Below are positions 28,524 through 37,183 of a stretch of 64,000 bases of DNA, in pieces. The stretch is taken from positions 1,245,001 to 1,309,000 of the forward strand of contig NZ_JAUTAH010000001.1 of the NCBI RefSeq assembly GCF_030818545.1, in the 5' to 3' direction. Every line of letters begins with the position of its first letter. Positions within the stretch are counted from its first letter, which is position 1. Below the pieces are notes generated by a model. The model saw only the letters and a list, made by a program, of their open reading frames with translations. It searched no databases and was not told the DNA's origin. Made by a program: the position numbers and the translations under genes. This stretch comes from Brevundimonas sp. SORGH_AS_0993 (lineage in GTDB: Bacteria; Pseudomonadota; Alphaproteobacteria; Caulobacterales; Caulobacteraceae).

Positions 28524-29399
28524 TCAGGCCAGGGCAGCAATGAAGGCGTCGCCGGCCCGGCTGCGATAGCGGTTCGAATGGCGCAGCAGGCGAAAGGGGC
28601 GTTGGGGCAAGGAAAACGGCGCGCGGACCAGCCGCCCGGCGGCGACCGACGCCTGGGCCACGCTTTCGGACAGGGCGGTGGCGCCGGCCCCCGCTTCCGC
28701 CGCGGCCAGGACCGCCTCGTTCGCCGGCAGGGTCATGGCGACCGGCAGATCGGCCGGGTCGATGCCCGCATCACGCAGCGCCGCCTCCAGGCTGGACCGG
28801 GTGCCCGAGCCCGGCTCACGCAGCACCCAGGGCGAGCCGATCAGGTCGCGGGCCTTCAACCGCGTGGCCGAGGCCCAGGGATGGTCGGGCGTCACCACCA
28901 CCGCCAGCCGGTCCGATCCGACCTGCGTTTGCGTCAGGGCCGGGGCGTCGACGACGCCCTCGACCAGGCCGATCTCGGCGGCGCCGTTCAGCACCGCCTG
29001 GGCGACCTCGCGCGTATTGCCGATCTGGACATCCAGTTCGATGCCCGGATAGGCGGCGTGGAAGGCCACCAGCCGGCGCGGCAGCCAGTAGCTGGCGATG
29101 GTCTGGCTGGCGAAGACGGCCAGACGCCCGCGCCGCAGGGCGCTCATGTCCGCCAGCGCCGCCTCGGCCGCCGCCGCGCGGGCCAGCACGGCCTTGGCCT
29201 CAGGCAGGAAGGCGCGGCCGGTGGCGTTCAGGGCCACGCCCCGCCCGACCCGGTCGAACAGGCGGACGTCATGCTCGGCCTCCAGGGCCGCCAGGGCGTT
29301 GGAGACGGCCGACTGTGTCAGGTTCAGCGCCCGCGCCGCCGCCGTCACATGGTCGCGCTCCGCCACGGCGACGAAGATGCGCAGGCGCTCCAAGGTCAC
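28524..29399 (-). CDS. LysR family transcriptional regulator, YeiE-like
   Basis: 291 residues. It begins at a GTG (29399) with GGAG seven bases upstream. The N-terminal winged helix is RIFVAVAERDHVTAAARALN plus LTQSAVSNALAALEAEHDVR; a two-lobed periplasmic-binding-like effector domain follows (ELDVQIGNTREVAQAVLNGA, GSPWVLREPGSGTRSSLEAA). The last signature, REPGSGTR, is common in YeiE/CysB-like regulators of sulfur and anion genes. It is divergent from a YeiH transporter, which fits a YeiE-YeiH pair; the effector is not known here. Confidence 0.9.
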   Translation of the reverse strand: MTLERLRIFVAVAERDHVTAAARALNLTQSAVSNALAALEAEHDVRLFDRVGRGVALNATGRAFLPEAKAVLARAAAAEAALADMSALRRGRLAVFASQTIASYWLPRRLVAFHAAYPGIELDVQIGNTREVAQAVLNGAAEIGLVEGVVDAPALTQTQVGSDRLAVVVTPDHPWASATRLKARDLIGSPWVLREPGSGTRSSLEAALRDAGIDPADLPVAMTLPANEAVLAAAEAGAGATALSESVAQASVAAGRLVRAPFSLPQRPFRLLRHSNRYRSRAGDAFIAALA

Positions 29400-29478
29400 G
29401 ATTGATCTCCGAATCGGATTGAAACAACCATAACTATGCGTTGGACCGATGTCGATGCGCGGCGCATCAGGCTGAAGG

Positions 29479-30558
29479 ATGAAGCCTGCGGTCCTGCCCT
29501 CGCCCGTCGCCCTGCCGCCGATCGCGGCGCCGACGGCGTTCCTGCGCCGCGTCGGGCCCGGCGTCGGCCTGTCCGTTCTGGTCACGGCGGCGGCCATGGG
29601 CCTGGCGCGCATCGAGCATGGGTTGGCGGGCCACGCCTGGCTGGAGCCGCTGGTCCTGGCCATCCTGCTGGGGGCGGCGGTGCGGACGGCCTGGACGCCG
29701 GGCGCGCGCCTCAAGCCGGGAATCGACTTCAGCGCCAAGATGCTGCTGGAGGTGGCGGTTGTGCTGCTGGGCGCATCGGTCAGCGCGGCGACCCTGGCGG
29801 CCCTGGGCGTATCGTTTGTCTTCGCAATCCTGCTTCTGGTCGTGGTCGGAATCGTCGTCGGTTTCGGCGTCGGACGGCTGCTGGGTCTGAACCCGCGCAT
29901 GGCGCTGCTGGTCGCCTGCGGCAACGCCATCTGCGGCAACTCGGCCATCGCCGCCGTGGCCCCTGTGATCCGGGCGGACGGGGAAGAGGTGGCCGCCTCC
30001 ATCGCCTTCACCGCCGTTCTGGGGGTGATCGTGGTCCTGGCCCTGCCGCTGCTGGGCGGCCTGCTGCACATGGGCGCGGCGCAATACGGCGCCCTGGCGG
30101 GCCTAAGCGTCTATGCGGTGCCGCAGGTGCTGGCCGCCGCCGCCCCCTTCGGCCCCGCCGCCGTCCAGACGGGCACGGTGGTCAAGCTGGTGCGTGTGCT
30201 GATGCTGGGGCCGGTGATCCTGGTCCTGTCGCTGATCGGGGGACGCAAGGCGGACGCGGCGGTCGGGGACGAGGCGACCGCCAGGGGGCCGGGTCTGCAT
30301 CGGCTGCTGCCCTGGTTCATCGTCGGCTTCCTGTTGATGATCGGCCTGCGCTCGATGGGCTTCATCCCCGAGGCGTGGCTGGCGCCGACGGCGACGACGT
30401 CGGGCCTTCTGACCGTGATCGCCATGGCGGGCCTGGGCCTTCAGACCGACATCCGGGCCGTGGCGCGCGCGGGCGGGCGGGTCGTGGGGGCGGCGATCCT
30501 GTCGCTGGGCGCCCTTCTGGCGCTGGCGCTGCTGCTGATCCGGCTGCTGGGGCTTTAG
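29479..30558 (+). CDS. YeiH family putative sulfate exporter (UPF0324)
   Basis: 359 residues with about ten hydrophobic segments. Conserved UPF0324 features are ILLGAAVRT, KMLLEVAVVLLGASVS, LVACGNAICGNSAIAAVAPV and GLSVYAVPQVLAAAAPFGP. The CGNAICGNSA motif is diagnostic. The family is linked to export of sulfite or sulfate, based on annotation of homologues such as YeiH. It sits behind a divergent LysR gene; a CATA-AC-TATG dyad at 29429-29438 could be its operator. Its stop overlaps the convergent amidotransferase by a few bases. Confidence 0.93.
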   Translation: MKPAVLPSPVALPPIAAPTAFLRRVGPGVGLSVLVTAAAMGLARIEHGLAGHAWLEPLVLAILLGAAVRTAWTPGARLKPGIDFSAKMLLEVAVVLLGASVSAATLAALGVSFVFAILLLVVVGIVVGFGVGRLLGLNPRMALLVACGNAICGNSAIAAVAPVIRADGEEVAASIAFTAVLGVIVVLALPLLGGLLHMGAAQYGALAGLSVYAVPQVLAAAAPFGPAAVQTGTVVKLVRVLMLGPVILVLSLIGGRKADAAVGDEATARGPGLHRLLPWFIVGFLLMIGLRSMGFIPEAWLAPTATTSGLLTVIAMAGLGLQTDIRAVARAGGRVVGAAILSLGALLALALLLIRLLGL

Positions 30559-31283
30559 ATGCCGCTGCCCTGGTCCTCGACCGGGGGCGGGGTCAGGAGC
30601 AGGAAGGCCCGGATCCAGGCGGTCAGGACGGCGCGGTCGTTAGGACGTTTCAGACTGTCGATCGCCTCGTCCGCCAGAGCCTCGGGGATGCGGTCGCGCC
30701 GGCCCTCGATCAGGGCGGCGGCGTAGTCGGGCTGAAACTCCGGATGGCACTGGAAGGAGACGGCGTCCTGCCCCCAGGCCAGGCCGGCGTAGGGGGTGAA
30801 GCCGCAGGAGGCGATGACCCGCGCGTCGGCAGAGACGGCGACCACCTGATCCTGATGCGAGACCGGGATGGCGAGGGTGCGGGCGCGGGGATGCATCCAC
30901 GGCTCCTGCGTGCGCACGTCGTAGCGATGCAGACCAATCCCCCAGCCCTTGTTCGACTTTTCGACCGCGCCGCCGAAGGCGTGGGCCATCACCTGGTGGC
31001 CAAAGCAGATGCCGACCAGCCGCGTCCGGCCCCGCGCGGCCCGCAGCCAGTCCACCAGCGGCGCAATCCACGGCAGGTCGTCATAGACCCCCGCCGCAGA
31101 GCCGGTGACGATGGCCCCCTGAAACGCCGCCGGATCGTCCGGCAGATGCCCCGACTGCACGTCGAAGCGGATGGTGGGGACATTTTCGCCCAACAGGGCG
31201 CGGAACCGGGCGGGATAGTCGTCGAAACTGTCCTTCAGGGCCTCGGGCGGATGGCCGGTTTCCAGAATGGCGATGCGGGTCAT
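30555..31283 (-). CDS. Class I glutamine amidotransferase-like protein
   Basis: 242 residues. The catalytic cysteine sits in the nucleophile elbow LVGICFGHQVMAHAFGG, and the His-Glu of the triad in FQCHPEFQPDYAA. It is a stand-alone GATase domain resembling GMP-synthase-like proteins (SHQDQVVAV). Such enzymes transfer ammonia from glutamine to unknown acceptors, or hydrolyse gamma-glutamyl bonds. The partner is not evident; the next gene downstream on this strand belongs to another unit. Confidence 0.92.
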   Translation of the reverse strand: MTRIAILETGHPPEALKDSFDDYPARFRALLGENVPTIRFDVQSGHLPDDPAAFQGAIVTGSAAGVYDDLPWIAPLVDWLRAARGRTRLVGICFGHQVMAHAFGGAVEKSNKGWGIGLHRYDVRTQEPWMHPRARTLAIPVSHQDQVVAVSADARVIASCGFTPYAGLAWGQDAVSFQCHPEFQPDYAAALIEGRRDRIPEALADEAIDSLKRPNDRAVLTAWIRAFLLLTPPPVEDQGSGI

Positions 31284-31306
31284 GCCCTGCAGCCTAGAGC
31301 AGAGGC

Positions 31307-32122
31307 TCAGAAGGTCCAGACCTCAGCGCGGCCGCCGGCTTCGCCCAAGGCCCCCGCCACCCAGCCGCAGACCTCTTGCGCCGCCACCTCGGCGCCCGCC
31401 GGCGGATTGACGACGATTAGGGCGCAGCCGTTCATCTTCATCGGATTGGTCAGGGGACGCAGGCGCGCCTCGGCCACCAGAGTCGGACCGACCTGGCCCT
31501 GAAGCCGACGGATGAAGGCGTCGAAGGTCTCAAGGTCCTTCAGCGGCGTCCAGATGGCCACCGTGGCGGCGGGATCGCGGCGGACGACGGCGACCGCCGT
31601 CCGGGCCGAGCGGATGTAGTCGTCGGGCTTTTCGAACGGAGGGTCGATCAGGATCAGGGGCGCCTGGGCGCGGGCCGCCGCCGCGATCACGCCGTCATAG
31701 CCGTCGCCTTCCTGAGCCTGGGCGCCTGAACGCCCGGACAGGGCTTGCTCCAGCAAGGCCAGGACGGGCGGGTTCAGCTCGAACCCCAGATAGAGGCCGC
31801 CGGGCTTCAGGGCGTCGGCGATCAGCAGGGGCGAGCCGGGATAGTAGCGCGCGCCGCCGTCCGGATTGACCGCCGCGACCCGCGCCGCCAGGGCGTCCAG
31901 CAGGGGCGGCCGCCCCTGGGCGGTCATCAGGCGGGCGACCCCCGCCTCGGCCTCCCTGGACCGCGCGGCGTCGCCGGACAGGTCGTAGAGGCCGGCGCCC
32001 GCGTGGGTGTCCAGCACCGTCAGCGCCCCCCCGGCCTGACGCGCCTGGACCAGCCACAGGACCAGGGCGTGCTTGACCAGGTCGGCGAAGTTTCCGGCGT
32101 GAAAGCTGTGGCGATAGTTCAT
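31307..32122 (-). CDS. rlmJ: 23S rRNA (adenine(2030)-N6)-methyltransferase
   Basis: 271 residues. The N-terminal NYRHSFHAGNFADLVKHALV is the RlmJ signature, followed by VLDTHAGAGLYDL (SAM-binding) and the catalytic motif LILIDPPFEKPDDYI (DPPF). It methylates adenine 2030 of 23S rRNA. It is upstream of the amidotransferase on the same strand (23-base gap), so they may be co-transcribed. Confidence 0.95.
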   Translation of the reverse strand: MNYRHSFHAGNFADLVKHALVLWLVQARQAGGALTVLDTHAGAGLYDLSGDAARSREAEAGVARLMTAQGRPPLLDALAARVAAVNPDGGARYYPGSPLLIADALKPGGLYLGFELNPPVLALLEQALSGRSGAQAQEGDGYDGVIAAAARAQAPLILIDPPFEKPDDYIRSARTAVAVVRRDPAATVAIWTPLKDLETFDAFIRRLQGQVGPTLVAEARLRPLTNPMKMNGCALIVVNPPAGAEVAAQEVCGWVAGALGEAGGRAEVWTF

Positions 32123-32213
32123 GCCGCCTCGTCCCCCGCCGGGCCGGCGGGGTCAAGCGGAACTGACGCGGCGCGCGCGGCGTTCGGCCCAAGCCCTTGT
32201 AAGGAAAGCGACG

Positions 32214-32327
32214 ATGACCGCCACGACCGCCCTGACCGACGCCCCGCGCACCCCGCTCCAGGGCCTCGCCGTTCAGACGCGGCGCGAGCCGGACCTGCGG
32301 GAACGGCAGGGAAGGGCCGACGCCTGA
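32214..32327 (+). CDS. Possible 37-residue leader peptide before topoisomerase IB
   Basis: ATG at 32214 has GGAAAG about seven bases upstream. The frame ends in a TGA whose last base is the first of the topoisomerase ATG (TGATG), a typical coupling overlap. The peptide is basic and Thr/Ala-rich, with no family match. It may be a translated leader. Confidence 0.35.
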   Translation: MTATTALTDAPRTPLQGLAVQTRREPDLRERQGRADA

Positions 32328-33349
32328 TGGCCGACGGGGCGCACGCCTTCGAGCCCGAGGTCGAGGTTCCGCAAGGTCTCACCTATTGCAGCGACGCCTT
32401 TCCGGGCCTGACGCGGCGCCGCGCAGGCAAGGGCTGGTCCTATCGGGACGTCCAGGGTCGGGCGATCAAGGACGCCAGGGTTCTGGACCGCATCCGCGCC
32501 CTGGCCATTCCGCCGGCCTGGACCGATGTGTGGATCTGCCCCAAGGCGAACGGCCATATCCAGGCCACGGGCCGGGACGCCAAGGGGCGGAAGCAGTACC
32601 GCTATCACAACGACTGGAGCAGCGCCCGGTCCGACAACAAGTTCGACCGCCTGCCCGCCTTTTCGCGCGCCCTGCCCCGGCTGCGGGCCAGGGTGGAGCA
32701 TGACCTGGGCCTGCGCGGCGTCTGTCGTGACAAGGTGCTGGCGACCGCCGTGCGCCTTTTGGAAATCACCCTGATCCGAGTCGGCAATGCGGCCTACGCC
32801 AGACAGAACCGCAGCTATGGCCTGACCACCCTGCACAAGCGGCATCTGGACGTGGACGGCGCGGCCCTGACGTTCGAATTTCGCGGCAAGAGCGGCAAGG
32901 ACCATGTGGTCAGCGTCAGGGACCGCCGACTGGCGAAGGTGGTGCGCGCCCTGGAGGGGCTGCCGGGCCAGCAACTGTTCAAATACCGCGCCGACGACGG
33001 GACCCTGTGCCCCGTCGATTCCGACGATGTGAACGCCTATATCCGCGAGGCGATGGGCGAACAGTTCTCGGCCAAGGACTTCCGCACCTGGGCCGGCACG
33101 GTGTCGGCGGCGCGGGCGCTGCGCGACATGGAGCCGCCGACCTCTCCCACCGACGCCAAGCGCAAGATCACCCTCTGCGTGAAGGCCGTGTCGGGCCTGC
33201 TGGGCAATACGCCGACCGTGTGCCGAACATCCTATGTCCACCCCAAGGTGTTGGCCCTGTTCGAGGCCGGGCGAATCGCCGAGTCCCTGCCCGGACCGGA
33301 CGCCAAGGGGTTCGAGGCGGCCCTGATCAAACAGCTGCGCGCCGCCTGA
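32327..33349 (+). CDS. DNA topoisomerase IB
   Basis: 340 residues, similar in size to poxvirus and bacterial type IB enzymes. An N-terminal domain (GWSYRDVQGRAIKDARVLDR, IPPAWTDVWICPKANGHIQA) is followed by the catalytic domain: RVGNAAYARQNRSYGLTTLH, FEFRGKSGKDHVV, KDFRTWAGTVSAARAL, and the active-site tyrosine in RTSYVHPKVLALF. It relaxes supercoils through a 3'-phosphotyrosyl intermediate without ATP. It is preceded by a tiny coupled ORF and is convergent with tdh, 18 bases away. Confidence 0.95.
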   Translation: MADGAHAFEPEVEVPQGLTYCSDAFPGLTRRRAGKGWSYRDVQGRAIKDARVLDRIRALAIPPAWTDVWICPKANGHIQATGRDAKGRKQYRYHNDWSSARSDNKFDRLPAFSRALPRLRARVEHDLGLRGVCRDKVLATAVRLLEITLIRVGNAAYARQNRSYGLTTLHKRHLDVDGAALTFEFRGKSGKDHVVSVRDRRLAKVVRALEGLPGQQLFKYRADDGTLCPVDSDDVNAYIREAMGEQFSAKDFRTWAGTVSAARALRDMEPPTSPTDAKRKITLCVKAVSGLLGNTPTVCRTSYVHPKVLALFEAGRIAESLPGPDAKGFEAALIKQLRAA

Positions 33350-33367
33350 TCCGGGCCGGCACAGGTT

Positions 33368-34420
33368 TCAGGCGGCCTGATCCCAGTCCAGAACCACCTT
33401 GCCCGACCGGCCCGACTTCATCGCCTCGAACCCTTCGCGGTAGTCGGCGTAGCCTAGGCGGTGGGTGATCAGGGGGCTGAGGTCCAGACCGGCCTTCAAC
33501 AGGCCCAGCATCTTGCGCCAGGTCGTGAACATCTCGCGCCCATAGACCCCCTTGATGGTCAGGGCCTTCAGGATGATGGCGCCCCAGTCGGTCTCCATCG
33601 GCTTGGCGGGAATGCCCAACAGGGCCATGCCGCCGCCCATGATCAGGGTGTCGACGCACTGTTTGAAGGCGATGGGCGAGCCCGACATTTCCAGCGCCAC
33701 GTCGAAGCCGACCTTCAGGCCCAGCTCGTGCATGACGTCCTTCAGGTCTTCCTTTGTCGTGTTCACCGCGCGAATGCCGGGAGCGACTTTCTGCGCCAGG
33801 TCCAGCCGGAAGTCGTTGATGTCGGTCAGGACGACGGTGCGGGCGCCGGCGTGACGGGCGACGGCGGCGGCCATCATGCCGATGGGGCCGGCGCCCGTGA
33901 CCAAAACGTCCTCGCCCAGCAGGTCGAACTGCTGGGCCGTGTGAACCGCATTGCCGAACGGATCGAGGATGGCCCCGATCTCATAGGGCACGTCGTCGGG
34001 CAGTTCGATCACATTGAAGGCGGGGGCCACGACATATTCGGCGAAGGCGCCCTGGCGGTTCACGCCGATGCCCATGGTCGCCGGGTCCAGGTGGAAATGA
34101 CCGGCGCGGGCGGCCTCTGAGTTCAGGTCGATGACGTGACCTTCGGCCGAGACGCGCTGGCCCACCTTCAGGCGACGATCCACGTCCTGGCCGATGGCGA
34201 CGATCTCGCCGGCGAATTCGTGGCCGGTGATCATGGGCGTCGGGACGTTCTTCCGGGACCACTCGTCCCAGTTCCAGATGTGGATGTCGGTGCCGCAGAC
34301 GGCGGTGCGGTGCACCTTGATCAGCACATCCTCGGCTCCCGGCTGGGGGATCGGGGCGTCGATCAGTTCAAGACCTTCGACGGGGCCGGTCTTGGCCAGG
34401 GCTTTCATCGTATCGGCCAT
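33368..34420 (-). CDS. tdh: L-threonine 3-dehydrogenase lacking structural-zinc cysteines
   Basis: 350 residues, aligning along its full length with known Tdh. The catalytic-zinc residues are in AVCGTDIHIWNWDEW (Cys42) and ITGHEF (His67-Glu68), and the NAD-binding VLVTGAGPIGMMAAAVARHA is intact. In the lobe that normally holds a second, structural zinc, the four cysteines are replaced by Asp98, Ser101, Ala104 and Asp112, while flanking residues (SAEGH before, MGIGVNR after) remain aligned. It oxidises threonine to 2-amino-3-ketobutyrate, the substrate of the Kbl enzyme encoded just upstream. Confidence 0.95.
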   Translation of the reverse strand: MADTMKALAKTGPVEGLELIDAPIPQPGAEDVLIKVHRTAVCGTDIHIWNWDEWSRKNVPTPMITGHEFAGEIVAIGQDVDRRLKVGQRVSAEGHVIDLNSEAARAGHFHLDPATMGIGVNRQGAFAEYVVAPAFNVIELPDDVPYEIGAILDPFGNAVHTAQQFDLLGEDVLVTGAGPIGMMAAAVARHAGARTVVLTDINDFRLDLAQKVAPGIRAVNTTKEDLKDVMHELGLKVGFDVALEMSGSPIAFKQCVDTLIMGGGMALLGIPAKPMETDWGAIILKALTIKGVYGREMFTTWRKMLGLLKAGLDLSPLITHRLGYADYREGFEAMKSGRSGKVVLDWDQAA

Positions 34421-34449
34421 GATGGCGTCTCCTTAAAGACTTCAAGATC

Positions 34450-34551
34450 GTCATCCTCGGCCTTGTGCCGAGGATCCATACTCCCGGTTTTCGACGGTGC
34501 GCACCGTCTTCGCCGGAGTCCATTGATCCTGGGCGCAAGGCCGAGGATGAC
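34450..34551. repeat. 102-bp composite inverted repeat between tdh and kbl
   Basis: Two 51-base arms (34450-34500 and 34501-34551) are inverted copies, with 38 of 51 positions matching by hand. The outer ends are GTCATCCTCGGCCTTG on each strand and the centre is the perfect palindrome GACGGTGCGCACCGTC (34493-34508). Each arm contains its own small stem (ATCCTCGGC / GCCGAGGAT on the left). A related single arm lies at 63898-63929, so it is a dispersed REP- or MITE-like element. Confidence 0.85.
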
Positions 34552-34566
34552 GGGCGAAATGGGGCG

Positions 34567-35757
34567 TCAGATGACGCCCAACTCCCGACCGGCCCGGGTG
34601 AAGGCCGCAACCGTCCGGTCGATCTGATCGAAGGTGTGGGCGGCCGACATCTGGGTGCGGATGCGGGCCTGGCCGCGCGGCACGACCGGGAAGGAGAAGC
34701 CGATCACATAGACGCCCAGCTCCAGCGCCCGCGCCGCGAAATCCTGCGCCAGCTTGGCGTCGCCCAGCATGACCGGAATGATCGGATGTTCGCCCTCAAG
34801 CAGGGTGAAACCCGCGTCCGCCATGGCGCCGCGATAGCGATGGGCGTTGGCGGAAAGCTGGGCGCGCAGACGATCGCCCTCCTCGCCTTGCGCGATGCGG
34901 ATGGCTTCCAGCGACGAGCCGCAGACGGCCGGCGACAGGGCGTTGGAGAACAGATAGGGCCGCGCGCGCTGCTTCAGCAATTCGACCACCGGTTTCCTGG
35001 CGCAGATGAAGCCGCCCATGGCGCCGCCCAGGGCCTTGCCGAAGGTGCCGGTGACGAAGTCCACCTGAACCCCGTGATGGGCGAAGGAGCCCCGCCCCTG
35101 CGGACCCAGAAAGCCGGTGGCGTGGCAGTCGTCGACCATGATCAGGGCGTCGTACTTGTCGGCCAGCGCCCGGATATCCTTCAGCTTGGCGATATAGCCG
35201 TCCATCGAGAAGGCGCCGTCGGTGGCGATGACGATGTCGCGGGCGCCGGCGGCGCGGGCTTCCTTCAACCGGGCCTCAAGCTCGTCCATATCGGAGTTGG
35301 CGAAGCGATACCGCCTGGCCTTGCACAGGCGCACCCCGTCGATGATCGAGGCGTGGTTCAGGCTGTCGGAGACGATGGCGTCGTTCTCGCCGAACAGGGG
35401 CTCGAAAATCCCGCCGTTGGCGTCGAAGGCGGCGGCGAACAGGATGGCGTCCTCGAAGCCCAGATAGCCGGCGATGGCCGCCTCCAGCGCCTTGTGGATT
35501 TCCAGCGTGCCGCAGATGAAGCGGACCGAGGCCGTGCCGGCGCCCCACTTCGACTGCGCCGCCAGCCCCGCCTGGGTCACGCGATCGTCGCCGGCAAGGC
35601 CCAGATAGTTGTTGGCGCAGAAGTTCAGCACCTCGCGCCCGCCGACCTGGATCACCGGCCCCTGGCGCGAAGCAATGACCCGCTCGGGCTTGGTCAACCC
35701 TTGCGCGTCGATGTCGGACAGTTCGCCGGAAACACGGTCGTAGAAGCTTTGGGTCAT
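34567..35757 (-). CDS. kbl: 2-amino-3-ketobutyrate CoA ligase (glycine C-acetyltransferase)
   Basis: 396 residues. PLP-dependent alpha-oxoamine synthase family: FCANNYLGLAGD, FICGTLEIHKALEAAIAGYL, IVSDSLNHASIIDGVRL, VDDCHATGFLG and the PLP-lysine segment TGTFGKALGGAMGGF. It cleaves 2-amino-3-ketobutyrate with CoA to glycine and acetyl-CoA. The ATG at 35757 gives the conserved N-terminus. With tdh downstream on the same strand it forms the threonine degradation pair, though the palindromic element between them (34450-34551) may reduce readthrough. Confidence 0.97.
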   Translation of the reverse strand: MTQSFYDRVSGELSDIDAQGLTKPERVIASRQGPVIQVGGREVLNFCANNYLGLAGDDRVTQAGLAAQSKWGAGTASVRFICGTLEIHKALEAAIAGYLGFEDAILFAAAFDANGGIFEPLFGENDAIVSDSLNHASIIDGVRLCKARRYRFANSDMDELEARLKEARAAGARDIVIATDGAFSMDGYIAKLKDIRALADKYDALIMVDDCHATGFLGPQGRGSFAHHGVQVDFVTGTFGKALGGAMGGFICARKPVVELLKQRARPYLFSNALSPAVCGSSLEAIRIAQGEEGDRLRAQLSANAHRYRGAMADAGFTLLEGEHPIIPVMLGDAKLAQDFAARALELGVYVIGFSFPVVPRGQARIRTQMSAAHTFDQIDRTVAAFTRAGRELGVI

Positions 35758-35799
35758 GATGGCCGGCTTAGCCCATTTCCCGCATGATTCCATCCGGAA

Positions 35800-36699
35800 T
35801 CAGGAGGTCGGCGGCACGGCTGACGCGCTGCGGATCGGGCTGACGCGAATCTTGCCGCCGCACGGCTGGGCCTCGAACGGCGCGCTGAGGGCCGCCGTGT
35901 CGCCGGGAACCGTGGCCTTCAGGGTGTGCGCCTGCGGACAGGCGGTCTGACCCATGGCCTCGTTCGGAATGACGTTCCAGGCGACTTCGAAGTAGGCCCT
36001 GGCCTGGGACGGCAGGGTGACGGGGCGCGGCGCCTCGCCCTGACGGAAATAGCTGCCGGGGCTCTGATCGACGCGGATCGAACCGATGGTGCGACCGCGC
36101 GCGTCGGCCAGGGCGACCATCGGATAGCCGTCCAGGCGGCAAGCCCCGCGGCCCTGGTTCTGCAGGCTGAAGTTCAGGACGCGGTTGCCGGCGCCCGCAT
36201 CGCCCTCGCCCGGGGCCAGTTTCAACTGCGGCGCCAGGCAGGCTGGAATGTCGTCGGCGGCCGACGCGGGCGTCGGGGCGCCGCCCGGCGCAACGGGGGG
36301 CATGCCGACCGTGGCCAGAGGACGCACGCACTGCTCCACCACCGCCAGGGCCGTCGACTGGTCCGGCGACAGCAGGCTGAGCGTGCCGGTCTCCTGGGTT
36401 TCGGCGGCGCTGGTGGCCCATTCGACACCCTGGCCGACGTAGCGGGCGCCGCTGGCGGCCGGCGTGGCGCGCAGCACGAAGTCCTGGCCCTTGTAGGTCA
36501 GGCGGGCGGCGGTCTTGTCCGGATAGCGGGCCTGGATCAGTTGCCCGCTCTGACAGGCATAGACGACGGCGGCCACGTCGGCGGCGGTCGCCGCCGCGGG
36601 CGGAGCCGGCGCGGCGGCCGATTCGGGCGCGTTCTGCTGACAGGCGGCGGTCGCGCTCAGGGCGGCGATGGCGACGAAGGCGGTCAGGCGGCGGTGCAT
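35800..36699 (-). CDS. Lipoprotein with MliC-like and DUF4232 domains
   Basis: 299 residues. A lipobox TAAC (Cys20) anchors it to a membrane. Residues about 45-115 (VVYACQSGQLIQARYPDKTA, RLTYKGQDFVLRATP, SGARYVGQGVEWAT) resemble MliC, a lysozyme-inhibitor beta-barrel with a conserved SGxxY and a paired cysteine. The C-terminal half (LAPGEGDAGAGNRVLNFSLQ, NQGRGACRLDGYPMVALADA) matches DUF4232. The combination suggests protection of the cell wall or binding at the surface, but this is inference. It follows mce by 61 bases in the same direction and may be read through from the propionate operon. Confidence 0.82.
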   Translation of the reverse strand: MHRRLTAFVAIAALSATAACQQNAPESAAAPAPPAAATAADVAAVVYACQSGQLIQARYPDKTAARLTYKGQDFVLRATPAASGARYVGQGVEWATSAAETQETGTLSLLSPDQSTALAVVEQCVRPLATVGMPPVAPGGAPTPASAADDIPACLAPQLKLAPGEGDAGAGNRVLNFSLQNQGRGACRLDGYPMVALADARGRTIGSIRVDQSPGSYFRQGEAPRPVTLPSQARAYFEVAWNVIPNEAMGQTACPQAHTLKATVPGDTAALSAPFEAQPCGGKIRVSPIRSASAVPPTS

Positions 36700-36760
36700 G
36701 ATCTGGTCTCCCCTCCCCGCCGTAACGGCGAAGCTGGAAAAAGGCTCCCGCCGCCCTGTT

Positions 36761-37183
36761 TCAGTGACCTTCTTTCGGGCTTTCCATCAGTTCGATCAGG
36801 ACCCCGCCCATGTCCTTGGGATGCAGGAAGACGACGGGCGTGCCGTGGGCGCCGATGCGGGGTTCGCCCGTGCCCAGGAGTGTGACGCCCTTGGCCCGCA
36901 TCTCGACGACGGCGGCGTGCATGTCCGCCACCTCGAAACAGACGTGATGCTGGCCGCCCCTGGGGTTCTTGGCCAGAAAGCCGACGATGGGGCTGGTGTC
37001 GTCATAGGGTTCGATCAGCTCGATCTGGGCGGTCGGCGTATCGACGAAACAGACCTTCACCCCCTGGGCGGGCAGGTCGAACGGCTCGCCGATCTTCGTC
37101 GCGCCCAGCACGTCGCGGTACAGCCTGATCGAATCGGCGATGGAGGGCGTGGCGACGCCGACATGGTTCAAATCGCCGATCAT
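36761..37183 (-). CDS. mce: Methylmalonyl-CoA epimerase
   Basis: 140 residues, a vicinal-oxygen-chelate fold: [20 protein letters not shown] (first metal His), [20 protein letters not shown] (second His), [18 protein letters not shown] (Glu). It interconverts (S)- and (R)-methylmalonyl-CoA between carboxylase and mutase. It overlaps the mutase stop by four bases (ATGA) and is the last enzyme gene of the propionate operon. Confidence 0.97.
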   Translation of the reverse strand: MIGDLNHVGVATPSIADSIRLYRDVLGATKIGEPFDLPAQGVKVCFVDTPTAQIELIEPYDDTSPIVGFLAKNPRGGQHHVCFEVADMHAAVVEMRAKGVTLLGTGEPRIGAHGTPVVFLHPKDMGGVLIELMESPKEGH

